DNA from: Burkholderiales bacterium
GTDB taxonomy: Bacteria > Pseudomonadota > Gammaproteobacteria > Burkholderiales > Nitrosomonadaceae
Direction of reading: 5' to 3'
Assembly: GCA_024235735.1 (NCBI GenBank)
Contig: JACKLU010000006.1
Span: 1-64,000 of the forward strand
Length of the DNA: 64,000 nt
Shown here: piece by piece, positions 1-9,352 of the stretch
Numbering within the stretch: position 1 is the stretch's first letter
How the letters are laid out: every line of letters begins with the position of its first letter
Notes under the pieces: model-generated
Told to the model about the DNA's origin: nothing
What the model saw: the letters and a program-made list of their open reading frames with translations, nothing else
Database searches by the model: none
Made by a program: the position numbers and the translations under genes

Positions 1-21
1 TCCACTTCTTCGGGGTAGTGG

Positions 22-35
22 GTGTCCATTCCATT
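22..35. repeat. Possible end of an IS110/IS1111-type element
   Basis: The 14 bases GTGTCCATTCCATT differ by one base from the last 14 bases of the IS1111-type element further on (39266-39279). The window may therefore open just inside the right end of a related element whose transposase lies to the left. Only one end is visible and the match is short, so this is tentative. Confidence 0.2.
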
Positions 36-126
36 AGGTCAAATTACCATTAAAGCTAGATAAATGGCAAGTGGAAATATGAGAGGCTTGCGATGAGAAA
101 ATTATTTATTACAATAAAAGATAACA

Positions 127-1737
127 ATGCCATTAGATTCTGGTAATGTACAATTTCCTAAGGTACAAGTCAGTTGGTTTGACCATAATCATATCTTACA
201 AAAACAAGCAACTTTCTCCGGCTACTTCACCGTTGGGCGCTCACCCGATAATGATTTTGTCATAACTATTCCATCCGTCAGCCGCAATCATTTAGAAGTG
301 AGATGGGAAAATGGCAACTGGTGGATTGAAGATCTGCAAAGTTCTAATGGTACATATGTTAATCAGAATTTAATTGAGCAACGTTGCTTACTTGAGCTAC
401 CCGCAATAGTAACTTTAGGTAATTCTCAGATTCTACTAAGAATTGAAACAACTCCATCTACTCCAGAGCACAACGAACGTTCACCCGATCACCCCACTCC
501 ACCACTGCAATCCATTTCTCAATTTAGTTCGTTATCAAGATCATTCTCCAAGGACGAGCTTAAGGCTCGCTTATTAGCACATGAAGAAGACAGCAATGCG
601 GGAGAATATACGCGTATGGTTCGGAGCATCATTCATGAAGATCGAACGAAAAGGGGCAAAAGCTACAAAAAAACAATCTGGGGACTTACTTTTCTTCTGC
701 TGTTCTCGATCAGTCTGGTCGGGTACCAATATATTGCACTTTCAAAAGCCAGCACTATGGCAATTGACATGTTTTATGACATCAAAGCACTAGAGATCAG
801 TTTAGCGCAAGCTGAAATTAAACTGGAAGAAAATGAAGAAATTCTGGGATTAACGCTTGAAATGATCATCAAAGAAAGACTGAATGCCAATCAAGAAAAA
901 ATCCGAATGGAACATCAGAAAATGACTGCCGAAAGAAAGCGGGTGGCTCAAGAAAGACAAAGGCTCGCTGACATGAAAAATAAATACCAACAATACGTTG
1001 ACGAAGCCAAGTCGTTTAGGATCCGCTTTCCCACTGATACTCAGTATGAAGAAGAACTAATAGCCAGAGTCGCCAGGGGATTTGGTGAAAGCGAATTGGA
1101 ACTCCCTCGAAGTTTTATTGCAGAAGTCAAACTTTACATTGAATATTGGAGAAACTCCTCTCGATTACAACGTGCGATCAATCATCTCGAAAATAACTAT
1201 TATACGCACGTCATTATTGATGCATTGGAAAAAGAGGGATTACCATTATATTTCTTGTACCTGCCTCTTCAGGAAAGCAATTATGATACAAACGCCATTG
1301 GCCCTGAAACCCGCTTTGGCATCGCCAAAGGTGCCTGGCAGCTATTGGCCACAACTGCGCAAGATTACGGACTTAATCTCGGACCACTTGCTGATGTCAG
1401 ACAATACGATCACTTGGACGAACGATTCATTTTCGAACGCGCCACACATGCAGGTACAAAACATTTAAAGCACATATACAGCACTGAAGCACAAGCCTCA
1501 GGTATGCTGGTGACTGCCAGCTATAACTTTGGGCATACACGCGTGCGAGAAATGATCAAGAAGATGGAATCCAATCCGCGCGAAAGGAATTTTTGGAAAT
1601 TTATTCAACAAAATAATCTGCCAAAAGAAACTTATGATTATGTTTTCTATATTTTCTCAGCGGCTGTAATTGGTGAAGATCCCAAATATTTCGGTTTCGA
1701 CTTTAAACCGCCACTCGCAATGTATTCAAAGAAATAA
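127..1737 (+). CDS. FHA domain - transmembrane - coiled coil - SLT lytic transglycosylase fusion
   Basis: A 536-residue protein with an FHA phosphothreonine-binding domain at about residues 34-106 (GRSPDND, SRNHLEV, SSNGTYVN), a linker, one membrane helix at about 183-204, a charged coiled coil at about 218-292, and a C-terminal SLT-type lytic transglycosylase domain from about 360. The likely catalytic glutamate is E383 in LQESNYD. The topology suggests a cytoplasmic FHA sensor and a periplasmic peptidoglycan-cleaving domain. It probably opens the wall for T6SS assembly or is controlled by the Ser/Thr kinase at 33.0 kb through its FHA domain. That link is inference from the neighbourhood. 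The ATG start leaves the FHA domain complete; no strong ribosome site is visible. Confidence 0.85.
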   Translation: MPLDSGNVQFPKVQVSWFDHNHILQKQATFSGYFTVGRSPDNDFVITIPSVSRNHLEVRWENGNWWIEDLQSSNGTYVNQNLIEQRCLLELPAIVTLGNSQILLRIETTPSTPEHNERSPDHPTPPLQSISQFSSLSRSFSKDELKARLLAHEEDSNAGEYTRMVRSIIHEDRTKRGKSYKKTIWGLTFLLLFSISLVGYQYIALSKASTMAIDMFYDIKALEISLAQAEIKLEENEEILGLTLEMIIKERLNANQEKIRMEHQKMTAERKRVAQERQRLADMKNKYQQYVDEAKSFRIRFPTDTQYEEELIARVARGFGESELELPRSFIAEVKLYIEYWRNSSRLQRAINHLENNYYTHVIIDALEKEGLPLYFLYLPLQESNYDTNAIGPETRFGIAKGAWQLLATTAQDYGLNLGPLADVRQYDHLDERFIFERATHAGTKHLKHIYSTEAQASGMLVTASYNFGHTRVREMIKKMESNPRERNFWKFIQQNNLPKETYDYVFYIFSAAVIGEDPKYFGFDFKPPLAMYSKK

Positions 1738-2054
1738 TACACGAAAAGGGCTAATGCGAGTGTTATGTTATAAAAAAATTATTACACTACCTATCGCAGC
1801 CAAATAAATCCCATTCTCCAAAGAGAGATTTCTCAAATAATGAACTGTAGCAATTTATCCGGTATTATTAATCCAGATACTTTGAAAAACCACTTCGCTC
1901 GATCATGTCGCGTTGATATCAGGCTCAAAATGCTCATTTACTCCTTGCAAACCGCGCTTTCTGACCTGAATTCGCCTTGCCACATCGTCGCTCGCTATCT
2001 TTTTCAGAGCTCCCTTAGAGTCTTTATTCTTATCAAAATGGAGAAAATATAATC
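1738..2054. other. Intergenic stretch, no convincing gene
   Basis: The 317 bases between the FHA/SLT gene and the DUF4214-like gene contain one 70-codon open frame (1840-2052). It has no recognisable domain and an odd composition, and it ends just before the next start, so I do not call it. A leader or promoter for the next gene may lie here, but no clear promoter pair stands out. Confidence 0.5.
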
Positions 2055-3110
2055 ATGAGCTTTTTTTCTCGTACATTTAAGCATGTTTACAGCAATGTGA
2101 ATTTAACTAATTCGAATGTCAGGATCTCTGATATAACGTTTAAGACTATCTTGCCGGAAAACAAGCCATCTACGGTACCAATAGGCACTTACCGAAGCTT
2201 AACCGATACTCATCTGATTGATTTACATTCTAAAAATCCTGATCTCTTCAAAGATTCCTCGAGTAAAAATTTAAGTGTGAGTATTGGAGAAGACTACAAC
2301 ACATTCTTAGAAAATGATTTATTTACCAATCTGGATTTAAGTAGCTTATTAAAGCCAACCTCCAGAAGCAGTCCAACATTCCTGAATGACTATAAGTTTC
2401 AGCACCATACTCTATTAGATCTGATTGGAGCTGATGAGGATGATGAAGATGAAACACCAACTGAAGTTGCAACTATTGAAGATTTCTCTAGCGGTAACGA
2501 TCAAAACAATATTTTTAGACCCGACCCTTCCTCCTCCCACAAACAGAAAACATATGATGGAAGAGAAGGAATAGATACTTTTGTTACAAACGATCCAAGT
2601 TCTTATTATAAATTTCTTTTCGTGAAAAACACTCATTTCGCATTAGAACATTATTCTGACAAAGACTCCATTAATTTTGAGGAACATGAAGCCTTATTCA
2701 ATATAGAACGAATCGAGTTTGCCGATAAAAAACTTGCTTTTGATTTGTATGGTAACGCTGGCGTTGTCGCAAAAGTTTACGGAGCTGTTTTAGGAAAAGA
2801 TTCGATCTCAGACCCAGAATTAATTGGCTCCGGCCTAGAGCAAATTGATAACGGCCTCAGTCCCGAGAACTTCGCAGCCATTGCTATCAAATCAGCCGGA
2901 TTATTTAAGCATAAAGATATCGTCCATGCTTTATGGAACAATGTCGTCGGATCAGAACCGACTGCCGCTCAAGCTAATTACTATATAGATCAGCTGGATC
3001 GCGGCGAAATGGACATTGGCGAACTGGGCCTATATGCTGCCAATCATTCCCTAAACGAGAACAACATCAACCTTATTGGATTACAAACAAATGGTATTGA
3101 ATTTGCTTAA
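2055..3110 (+). CDS. DUF4214-like C-terminal domain protein
   Basis: A 351-residue acidic protein without a signal peptide. The first 200 residues are low-complexity and unrecognised. The last 140 match the pattern of DUF4214-containing proteins: a FNIERIEFADKKLAFDL segment, then DLYGNAG and a helical repeat ending near residue 330. Such domains often sit in secreted or surface calcium-binding-like proteins, frequently type I substrates, but I see no RTX repeats here. It is convergent with the CHAT gene and shares a hairpin with it. Its role is unknown, and a connection with the T6SS rests only on position. Confidence 0.7.
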   Translation: MSFFSRTFKHVYSNVNLTNSNVRISDITFKTILPENKPSTVPIGTYRSLTDTHLIDLHSKNPDLFKDSSSKNLSVSIGEDYNTFLENDLFTNLDLSSLLKPTSRSSPTFLNDYKFQHHTLLDLIGADEDDEDETPTEVATIEDFSSGNDQNNIFRPDPSSSHKQKTYDGREGIDTFVTNDPSSYYKFLFVKNTHFALEHYSDKDSINFEEHEALFNIERIEFADKKLAFDLYGNAGVVAKVYGAVLGKDSISDPELIGSGLEQIDNGLSPENFAAIAIKSAGLFKHKDIVHALWNNVVGSEPTAAQANYYIDQLDRGEMDIGELGLYAANHSLNENNINLIGLQTNGIEFA

Positions 3111-3133
3111 CTTTGTAGTCCATGAATAAAAAC

Positions 3134-3171
3134 CGGGGTGTGAACAAATAATTGAAATGAATCACATCCCG
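3134..3171. terminator. Bidirectional hairpin between convergent genes
   Basis: Arms CGGGGTGTGA (3134-3143) and TCACATCCCG (3162-3171) pair over 10 bp with one G-T wobble around an 18-base loop. The hairpin sits between two convergent genes, and its right arm includes the stop codon of the CHAT gene. An A-rich run lies just to the left, giving a U-run on the minus-strand transcript. Confidence 0.6.
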
Positions 3172-5375
3172 ATATAAACAAAACCAGCCCAGTAATACCA
3201 ATCTTGATACGGTATCGTATTTTCTTTATAACGAGCCGGGTCTAGAGTTACGTTTTTTGCTCTCAATAATTTATTAATTTCTCTAACGCTCGCGGAACGC
3301 AGCCACTGCTGAGCTTTTACTAAAGCCCTTGCAGGTTCTAAAGACTCATCGATATGCAATTGATAGAATTTTGCCATCAGCACTGCTGTAGAGATATCAT
3401 TTACCAGCCAAAGCGAGCTAATGACGCCCGGCGCCCCAGCTTGTAAAAATGATAACGGAATACCTATAGACTCTGACGGCGCATGGATATCCACGAGAGT
3501 TGTCTCACACGCTGAAAGCACGACAAGCCGGTTCCCTTCCAGATAATTTACCGGTTTGCTGAGGAGCTCCTCAACCGTAAGTAGTCCATCTGATAATTTT
3601 AGGCCTGATTTCATTGGCTCTCTAAAATCAAATACACCATGTGAAGCAAAATGAAGATAGCCTGGTGATAAATTCTTCATTGCCTGCCAAAAATTTTCTA
3701 AATTAGCTTCTACCCTCATCAATCTTTTTTTAGGTGCAAAATTAATGAATTTGTCTTCGATTTCAGTCCACTCAAGATCGTTGTCAGGGTTAATTACAGC
3801 AAGAATATTTTTATTTTTTATTTTTTTTAAATTCTTATGTGCTAAATATACGCCGTAAATACTGGGGGCAAAATGAATAGAATAATGCGCTAATAGAGGT
3901 TGACCTTGGAATTGTACGGAATGAATTGGCAAAAAACCGCTATCCGAATCTGTTAACAAAATTAATCGGGAATTGCGTCGAATTCCCATTTCTTGAAGTT
4001 GTTTAAAAGTTGGATCAATCCATTGGGAAAAGTCTTTTAAAGTTTTTTCAATCTTTTCTCTCCAGGCATTTCTTTCTTGATTATCATTTTTTAAATTCAA
4101 TATCTTAGCTTTTAATTCCGCATAGGCTAGAATGTAACCTCCCCACTCATTATCTTTTTCGCCGCGAATTAAAGCATGCAGATCTTTACGCGTAAATCCA
4201 TCTATTATTACGATATTCTCGGCGCCGATGTTTTTGATCCCAACTGGTAATATGAATACTATTGTGCCTTGGTTACTAAAAATAGGAGCAACGATTGTAC
4301 TATCAGAGGGAAGATCGGACAGCCAGTGCAATATTGTTAAAATACTTGGCTGAGTATTTTTATCCAGATCATTAAGTTGAATTTTTTTCCTGAGAATGCG
4401 GCCTTTTCCCCATTCCATCAACTGCAAAGCTTTCGCATAATTTTTCATCTGCACCGCAGCCCAGATTGCGCTGAAAAATAAACTTTCTGCTTGGTTTATT
4501 AAGAACCGCTCTTTTTCATCATAAAAAGTGTTTTGTTGCAATTGGATCTCAATTAACTCAAGCGCCTTCTCAAGATAGGTTAATGATTTTTGATATTGCC
4601 CGAGCTCAAGTAGCACTTGGCTAAGCTCATAAACAGCCATCAAATACTCATCCGGTGATCTTTCGAAGGTCTGAATTTCCAATGCCTGTTCAAAAGAATC
4701 AGCTGAATGCCTTAAATTACTGGTTTTATCACCGAGGCTACGATCATGGAGAGCTTTTGCCAATATTATATGAGTCCGAGCCCAGTCTTCAGGAAATTGG
4801 GAACGCGTTCTTACCCTTAAAGCTTGCTGTGCATAAGAAATTGCTTTTTCGACATAATCGACCCGACTTTGACTTGAAAGATCAACCAGTATTTTTGCTA
4901 AATTATTTTGGATGGCAGCTTTTTTCAGTGGATATTCATAATGTGAAATAATTTGTAGTGCATCTAGTGCATTCTCGTAATTACCAAGCGCATTCTCGTA
5001 GCCACCAATTGTTTTTGTACTGTAGCTTAGCTCCTTGTTTGCATAAGCAGACCACATATTGAGTAGAATCCAGATATGCGGTTGTTTTTCTGGTGAAAGC
5101 GCCCCGACTCCATTCCTTTGCAACCAGGGTTCAATTTTCCTAAGTTTCAGAGAAAGGTTCTTTTCTCGAGGGATCTGACTCAATGCATTTTCGAGCCGTT
5201 CTTTATCCTCATACCGCATTAATTCCCGTTTTATGTTTTTATTAAATTCGTTGTTCTCAATTTCACGAGCAGAAATGACACCAACATATTTTTTCTCCTG
5301 CGGAAGCTGAGCACAGTTCGATAGCGTTACGAGGCTTGATAATATTAGAAAGAATATTACTAATCGCTTTAACAT
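3162..5375 (-). CDS. TPR-CHAT domain lipoprotein (caspase-fold peptidase family)
   Basis: I start this 737-residue protein at the ATG at 5375, because the longer frame would begin with TTG upstream of the signal peptide. The N-terminus is a lipoprotein signal (LVTLSNC). Helical TPR-like repeats fill about residues 60-330, and a C-terminal CHAT domain carries the His of YLHFASHG (about residue 579) and the Cys of LVVLSACETT (about 623). CHAT proteins are clan CD peptidases related to caspases; both catalytic residues are present, so it is probably active. The lipobox suggests membrane anchoring on the periplasmic side, which is unusual for a CHAT protease. It is followed in the T6SS accessory block by two caspase-domain lipoproteins. 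Confidence 0.85.
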   Translation of the reverse strand: MLKRLVIFFLILSSLVTLSNCAQLPQEKKYVGVISAREIENNEFNKNIKRELMRYEDKERLENALSQIPREKNLSLKLRKIEPWLQRNGVGALSPEKQPHIWILLNMWSAYANKELSYSTKTIGGYENALGNYENALDALQIISHYEYPLKKAAIQNNLAKILVDLSSQSRVDYVEKAISYAQQALRVRTRSQFPEDWARTHIILAKALHDRSLGDKTSNLRHSADSFEQALEIQTFERSPDEYLMAVYELSQVLLELGQYQKSLTYLEKALELIEIQLQQNTFYDEKERFLINQAESLFFSAIWAAVQMKNYAKALQLMEWGKGRILRKKIQLNDLDKNTQPSILTILHWLSDLPSDSTIVAPIFSNQGTIVFILPVGIKNIGAENIVIIDGFTRKDLHALIRGEKDNEWGGYILAYAELKAKILNLKNDNQERNAWREKIEKTLKDFSQWIDPTFKQLQEMGIRRNSRLILLTDSDSGFLPIHSVQFQGQPLLAHYSIHFAPSIYGVYLAHKNLKKIKNKNILAVINPDNDLEWTEIEDKFINFAPKKRLMRVEANLENFWQAMKNLSPGYLHFASHGVFDFREPMKSGLKLSDGLLTVEELLSKPVNYLEGNRLVVLSACETTLVDIHAPSESIGIPLSFLQAGAPGVISSLWLVNDISTAVLMAKFYQLHIDESLEPARALVKAQQWLRSASVREINKLLRAKNVTLDPARYKENTIPYQDWYYWAGFVYIGM

Positions 5376-5667
5376 CTTTTTGTTATTATGTAATAAGATC
5401 GCATCTTTTGTAGATTGGATCAGCAAGAAATAAATATATTATTTCTAATAATCAATATTTTACTTATAATTGGCTTAATAGGCACAATCTCTGCAGGGTC
5501 AGATAGTCAAAAATTTGTATGCAAATCTAGCCTTCTGAACTACCTAAAAAACTTGAACTATACCCTTTACACGTCAAACTTCGGCAGTAAATTTTTATAT
5601 TCTTCAATAAAAATAAATAATTATAATAAAATAAAACCAAAATTTTATGAGCGAACGGTATAATCGA

Positions 5668-6885
5668 TTATTTACGTGGAATAAAGAAAAAATCACCGCC
5701 GTCATGCCCGGATTGGTGAATTGGAGCATATTCCGGGGTTTGATGAGCATTCCATTTTACTTTTTGCCGAACTTGGGTAAATAATTCTGTACCTTCTAAG
5801 ATACCCTCATTTTCTTTCAATACGTTAATTATTGCTGATGCAAAAACAGAATGATTACCATCTCCACCCTTATCCAAGACTGGCTCCAATCCGCCGGATG
5901 ACATTACCTTACGAGCCTTTTTTTTGGACATTTTTTCCCAATAAGTCCATTTCTCCTGATTAGATCTTTTCCAATCAAATGAATCGGATGGAATCTCTCG
6001 TGTCATCATGCCGGAATAACAACTATCAGCCACCACTAAAACATGCTTTGCAGCCATCGCTCTGATCTTACTGGTAATATCATCATTGGCGACCCAATTG
6101 GCAGGATTATTCATATCCGCATCCACAGGCATCCAATATCCACGATTCTCATCTTCCGCTAGATACCCATGCCCTGCATAATAGATTAGCACGCTAGTAT
6201 CAGTAGTCGCCGCCCTTTGCAAATTACTGATCGCTCCAAGAATTTCGCTACGAGTCGCATTCATGAGTAATTCGGCTTTAAAGCCATATTTTTTTTCTAA
6301 AATAGATTTTAATACCATAGCATCGTTAACCGCTGTTTGTAACGAACCGATATGGCGATACTGATTATTACCTATTAGGAGAGCAATATATTTACTACTG
6401 GCAATCGAAGCTGATTTAGGATTATTGCCTGGTACTTCAGAGGTTTTTTTCGGAGGGGTATCATTTTCAGCATTAAAATTATTGGCGATTTTCGAACCCC
6501 CGCAATCGGACAGCATAAAACGAAAATCATAAATCGGGCTACTGTATGGCGGTTGCGTCAATTCTTTCTTTGGCACACATTCTGGCGGTGCCGCAACAAT
6601 TTCGTATTTCTTCCCTTTCTCGATACAAGCTTTAAGAAACTTCGCTTGCCCTACTTCTTTTCCATCGATAGAAAAAATAGTATTTTCTTCGCTGGAAGAT
6701 AATCTGATTACGGTATCTGCACTATTAGATGTGCTGTATAAGCCATGACAATCGCCAGCAATCAGTTTCGCAAGAGAATCTCTTTTATTAGCCAAACCTT
6801 CAGAACTTATTGTGCTTTGACACCCAGAAATTACTATTACCCAGAGAATAATAAAGAGTAATAAATAAAATAACCAAAAGCGCAT
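5668..6885 (-). CDS. Caspase-domain (peptidase C14-like) lipoprotein
   Basis: A 405-residue protein with a hydrophobic signal ending in a lipobox (VISGC, Cys22), a middle region without a known domain, and a caspase domain from about residue 165 (KYIALLIGNNQYR). The catalytic dyad is intact: His239 in YYAGHG and Cys289 in ADSCYSG. The YWMPVDA segment after the histidine is common in bacterial metacaspase-like proteins. It lies 292 bases from the CHAT lipoprotein gene and on the same strand. Proteins of this class cleave after basic residues in other bacteria, but the substrate here is unknown. Confidence 0.85.
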   Translation of the reverse strand: MRFWLFYLLLFIILWVIVISGCQSTISSEGLANKRDSLAKLIAGDCHGLYSTSNSADTVIRLSSSEENTIFSIDGKEVGQAKFLKACIEKGKKYEIVAAPPECVPKKELTQPPYSSPIYDFRFMLSDCGGSKIANNFNAENDTPPKKTSEVPGNNPKSASIASSKYIALLIGNNQYRHIGSLQTAVNDAMVLKSILEKKYGFKAELLMNATRSEILGAISNLQRAATTDTSVLIYYAGHGYLAEDENRGYWMPVDADMNNPANWVANDDITSKIRAMAAKHVLVVADSCYSGMMTREIPSDSFDWKRSNQEKWTYWEKMSKKKARKVMSSGGLEPVLDKGGDGNHSVFASAIINVLKENEGILEGTELFTQVRQKVKWNAHQTPEYAPIHQSGHDGGDFFFIPRK

Positions 6886-7055
6886 GCTAATTTGTTTAGT
6901 AAAACTTAATGGTGAAGAGCTTTATGGAACCGGCCAACAAAAAACTCTATTTCTCAGAAAAGAAACCAAATCACAAGGATTCTAAAAAATTCTATAGAGG
7001 GCCGGGTCAATCATCAAAAAAGAGATATGATTTCACATTCACTTATTTTGAATTC

Positions 7056-7433
7056 TTAATTACTCAAAAGCTCCTGTTTACCAACCGTCATCTTTGCTGC
7101 TGTACCTTCAAGTTTTATCGTTTGAAAATAGATAGCAAAAATTGGAATAGGTATCTGAGTATAGGTTGTGTCAATTTTATAGTTAATTATCATATCAGCA
7201 CCTGGCTTTTGCGTTAGCGCATCTTCCATTAGCTTCGCAATTTTTTCTTTATCCACCTTCGGTGGGAGAATAAAGCCCTGATCTTTAACTGAAGCACTCA
7301 CATAGCCTAAAGGCGCAATATTTGAATTTGGGTAGGTAAAATGAGTGGATGGATTAAACGAACCCTGAGTTGTTGTACAACCGCTTACTACCACTACACA
7401 GAAAAAAATAAATACAGAAAAAATGTTTTTCAT
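7056..7433 (-). CDS. Small lipoprotein, paralogue of its neighbour
   Basis: A 125-residue protein with a clear lipoprotein signal (VVVSGCTTT). The mature part shares with the next gene the order HFxYPNSNIxxLGYV, an acidic helix, GADMxxN and a C-terminal TAxKM motif. I cannot assign a family. It was considered as TssJ and rejected, because it lacks the TssJ beta-sandwich pattern and its partner is a tandem copy. The two genes are 28 bases apart and probably co-transcribed. Confidence 0.7.
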   Translation of the reverse strand: MKNIFSVFIFFCVVVVSGCTTTQGSFNPSTHFTYPNSNIAPLGYVSASVKDQGFILPPKVDKEKIAKLMEDALTQKPGADMIINYKIDTTYTQIPIPIFAIYFQTIKLEGTAAKMTVGKQELLSN

Positions 7434-7461
7434 GAATACTCACTCGTGCAAAATAATTAAT

Positions 7462-7827
7462 CTAGCGGCTTAGAGGCTTATCGCTAACTTTCATTTTAAC
7501 AGCCGTACCATCTACTTTATAAGTAATGGTAGTGATAGGTAGTAGCGGAATACTTGTTATATCAATCACATGATAAGAGTTTACAAGCATATCAGCACCA
7601 GCTTTCTTTGCTAATGCATCTGCCAGAGCATCGTACTCTAGCGTTGATGTTACCGTAGGGGCACTAAAGAAATGAGTATCGCTTGCTTGACCCGTGACAT
7701 ACCCTAATTGCTCAATATTGCTATTCGGATAGTCAAAATGACTTTTAGGAGTAATTTTGACCAAATAAGTGGTGGTACATCCAGTTATGGATAAAATTGT
7801 AAAGCACAATAGAAATGTTCGTATCAT
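7462..7827 (-). CDS. Small lipoprotein, tandem paralogue
   Basis: A 121-residue protein with a lipoprotein signal (LSITGCTTT) and the same mature layout as the gene just downstream (HFDYPNSNIEQLGYV, KKAGADMLVN, GTAVKM). The pair probably arose by tandem duplication. It is divergent from the PAAR gene, with 183 bases between them that hold an 18-bp palindrome. The function is unknown. Confidence 0.7.
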   Translation of the reverse strand: MIRTFLLCFTILSITGCTTTYLVKITPKSHFDYPNSNIEQLGYVTGQASDTHFFSAPTVTSTLEYDALADALAKKAGADMLVNSYHVIDITSIPLLPITTITYKVDGTAVKMKVSDKPLSR

Positions 7828-7910
7828 TTTCTTTCTACGGTTAATTGAAATTAATGCTTCTTAAACAGTGAGCTGCAGAATAAATTAAATCCATTGCATT
7901 CAAAAACATG

Positions 7911-7928
7911 AATGATTGTACAATCATT
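7911..7928. promoter_or_regulatory. 18-bp perfect palindrome in a divergent promoter region
   Basis: AATGATTGTACAATCATT is a perfect palindrome 83 bases upstream of the PAAR start and 84 bases upstream of the divergent lipoprotein start. The size and place fit an operator for a dimeric regulator acting on one or both genes. No regulator gene lies beside it. Confidence 0.45.
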
Positions 7929-8010
7929 GACACTTACACACAATGAATTAGACTAAACCACAACTTTCTAATTGACAGATAGATATCAACCTTAGCTTAG
8001 GAGTTTTAAT

Positions 8011-8298
8011 ATGCCACCAGCCGCCAGAGTTTCCGATTGGCACGCTTGCCCCAGAACAACCGGAAAAGTGCCGCATGTGGGTGGACCTGTTGCTACTGGT
8101 TGCCCAACAGTGATAATCGGTTATAAGCCTGCTGCCCGTATTGGTGATCAATGCGTTTGCATGGGGCCACCGGATAGCATCGCCCAAGGCTCATCCACCG
8201 TGATAATCGGCTACAAACCTGCCGCTCGTTTGGGAGACCGGACGGCACACGGCGGAATCATTGTGGGCGGATGCTCTTCGGTGATTATTGGTGGTTAA
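8011..8298 (+). CDS. PAAR-domain T6SS spike-tip protein
   Basis: A 95-residue stand-alone PAAR protein. It opens with MPPAARVSD and contains two VIIGYKPAARxGD repeats and a final SSVIIGG, with cysteine and histidine residues able to bind the metal at the cone tip. There is no C-terminal toxin extension. It should cap the VgrG trimer and help load effectors. The start has a strong AGGAG site six bases upstream. It is transcribed alone on the plus strand, opposite the effector genes. Confidence 0.93.
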   Translation: MPPAARVSDWHACPRTTGKVPHVGGPVATGCPTVIIGYKPAARIGDQCVCMGPPDSIAQGSSTVIIGYKPAARLGDRTAHGGIIVGGCSSVIIGG

Positions 8299-8323
8299 TA
8301 ACACCCAGCACAAAACTGATACT

Positions 8324-9352
8324 TCATAATCTATAGACTTTCGCTTCGGCTTTCTCTAGTTTCAGGCTATACTGCGAATCCTGTAGATAAATGCTCACGG
8401 TATATAAATTGGGATTGATGTCGAACCAAAGCTTGAGAGATTTCTTGGCATTATCTTTACACACTTCATCAAATACAGCGAATATCTCGGCTTCATTAAA
8501 CTTAACATCCGCCATGTAACGCTCACTTGGCTTTCCCCATTCAATCCTGATCTCTTTTGGCGTTGCTCGATGTTCACGTATCTGCATTATTCCAGATGCA
8601 TTTAAAAATTCTTTCTCGCCGTTATTCATGAATAACCACATCGTAGAATACTTAACACCTGTCACTTTTGGTTGCCAAAGAAACTGCTCGGCGTAACGCT
8701 GCCATAAAGTAGAATTTAAGCCATACTCAGAAATAATGTTTAAGGTACTTCTGTCGAGATATGACTCCAGTACAGTTTGAATATAAGTTTTACGATCACC
8801 TGGAAGCACCTTATCAATAATAGCTTGATCAAGTTCAATTGCTTGCGCCTGGAAACGCACCAATTCCTGCACAATACCCGCACCAGCAATCCACAACGAT
8901 ATATTTCCATTCGGTGCAAGACCGGTGATAATACTGTCATAAGTGCTCTTCTCGCCATTATGAGGATTAATGAATCCTTGCTTGAATGCTTGTTCGAGTT
9001 GAACAATTGGCAAATCAAAACTACCAAGATAAAACTTGTCCTCAACAAACGAGAACCAGAGAATCTCAAGTTCGACAGGGAGCAATTTGAATTTCTCACC
9101 GACAATATGAGTTGACCCAAAATTTCCCCACCCATTGTTGAATACTTTGCCATCGGGAATATAAATCGAAGTACCATCGGAGAATATCAAGTCACCCCTG
9201 ACTATTTTCATCGGGTACTGTTTGTGAGCGCTTTCCGTTGGAAACCAATCATATTTATCCATTTCTTTCAAGCCTTGTAAGCAGACACTACTGATCACTA
9301 CAAATATTGCCAGCAAGCACTTTTTCAGGTTTTTAATGCACCTATGTATCAT
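8324..9352 (-). CDS. DUF2931 family protein
   Basis: A 342-residue protein with a hydrophobic N-terminus (about residues 11-25) holding a possible but non-canonical lipobox cysteine, followed by a DUF2931-type core (YDWFPTESAHKQYPMKIVRG, then PDGKVFNNGWG). Its ATG overlaps the end of the Tle1-type lipase gene by four bases, so the two are translationally coupled. A protein exported to the periplasm and coupled to a membrane-attacking lipase is a natural candidate for the lipase's immunity protein; this is inference from position. Confidence 0.7.
   Translation of the reverse strand: MIHRCIKNLKKCLLAIFVVISSVCLQGLKEMDKYDWFPTESAHKQYPMKIVRGDLIFSDGTSIYIPDGKVFNNGWGNFGSTHIVGEKFKLLPVELEILWFSFVEDKFYLGSFDLPIVQLEQAFKQGFINPHNGEKSTYDSIITGLAPNGNISLWIAGAGIVQELVRFQAQAIELDQAIIDKVLPGDRKTYIQTVLESYLDRSTLNIISEYGLNSTLWQRYAEQFLWQPKVTGVKYSTMWLFMNNGEKEFLNASGIMQIREHRATPKEIRIEWGKPSERYMADVKFNEAEIFAVFDEVCKDNAKKSLKLWFDINPNLYTVSIYLQDSQYSLKLEKAEAKVYRL

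Noticed and set aside
4655..4951. A 98-codon plus-strand gene inside the CHAT gene
   Set aside because: It is antisense to the TPR region, with no supporting signal.
7056..7827. TssJ lipoproteins
   Set aside because: Both are paralogues with GADMxxN and TAxKM motifs that do not fit TssJ, and they are far from the core operons.
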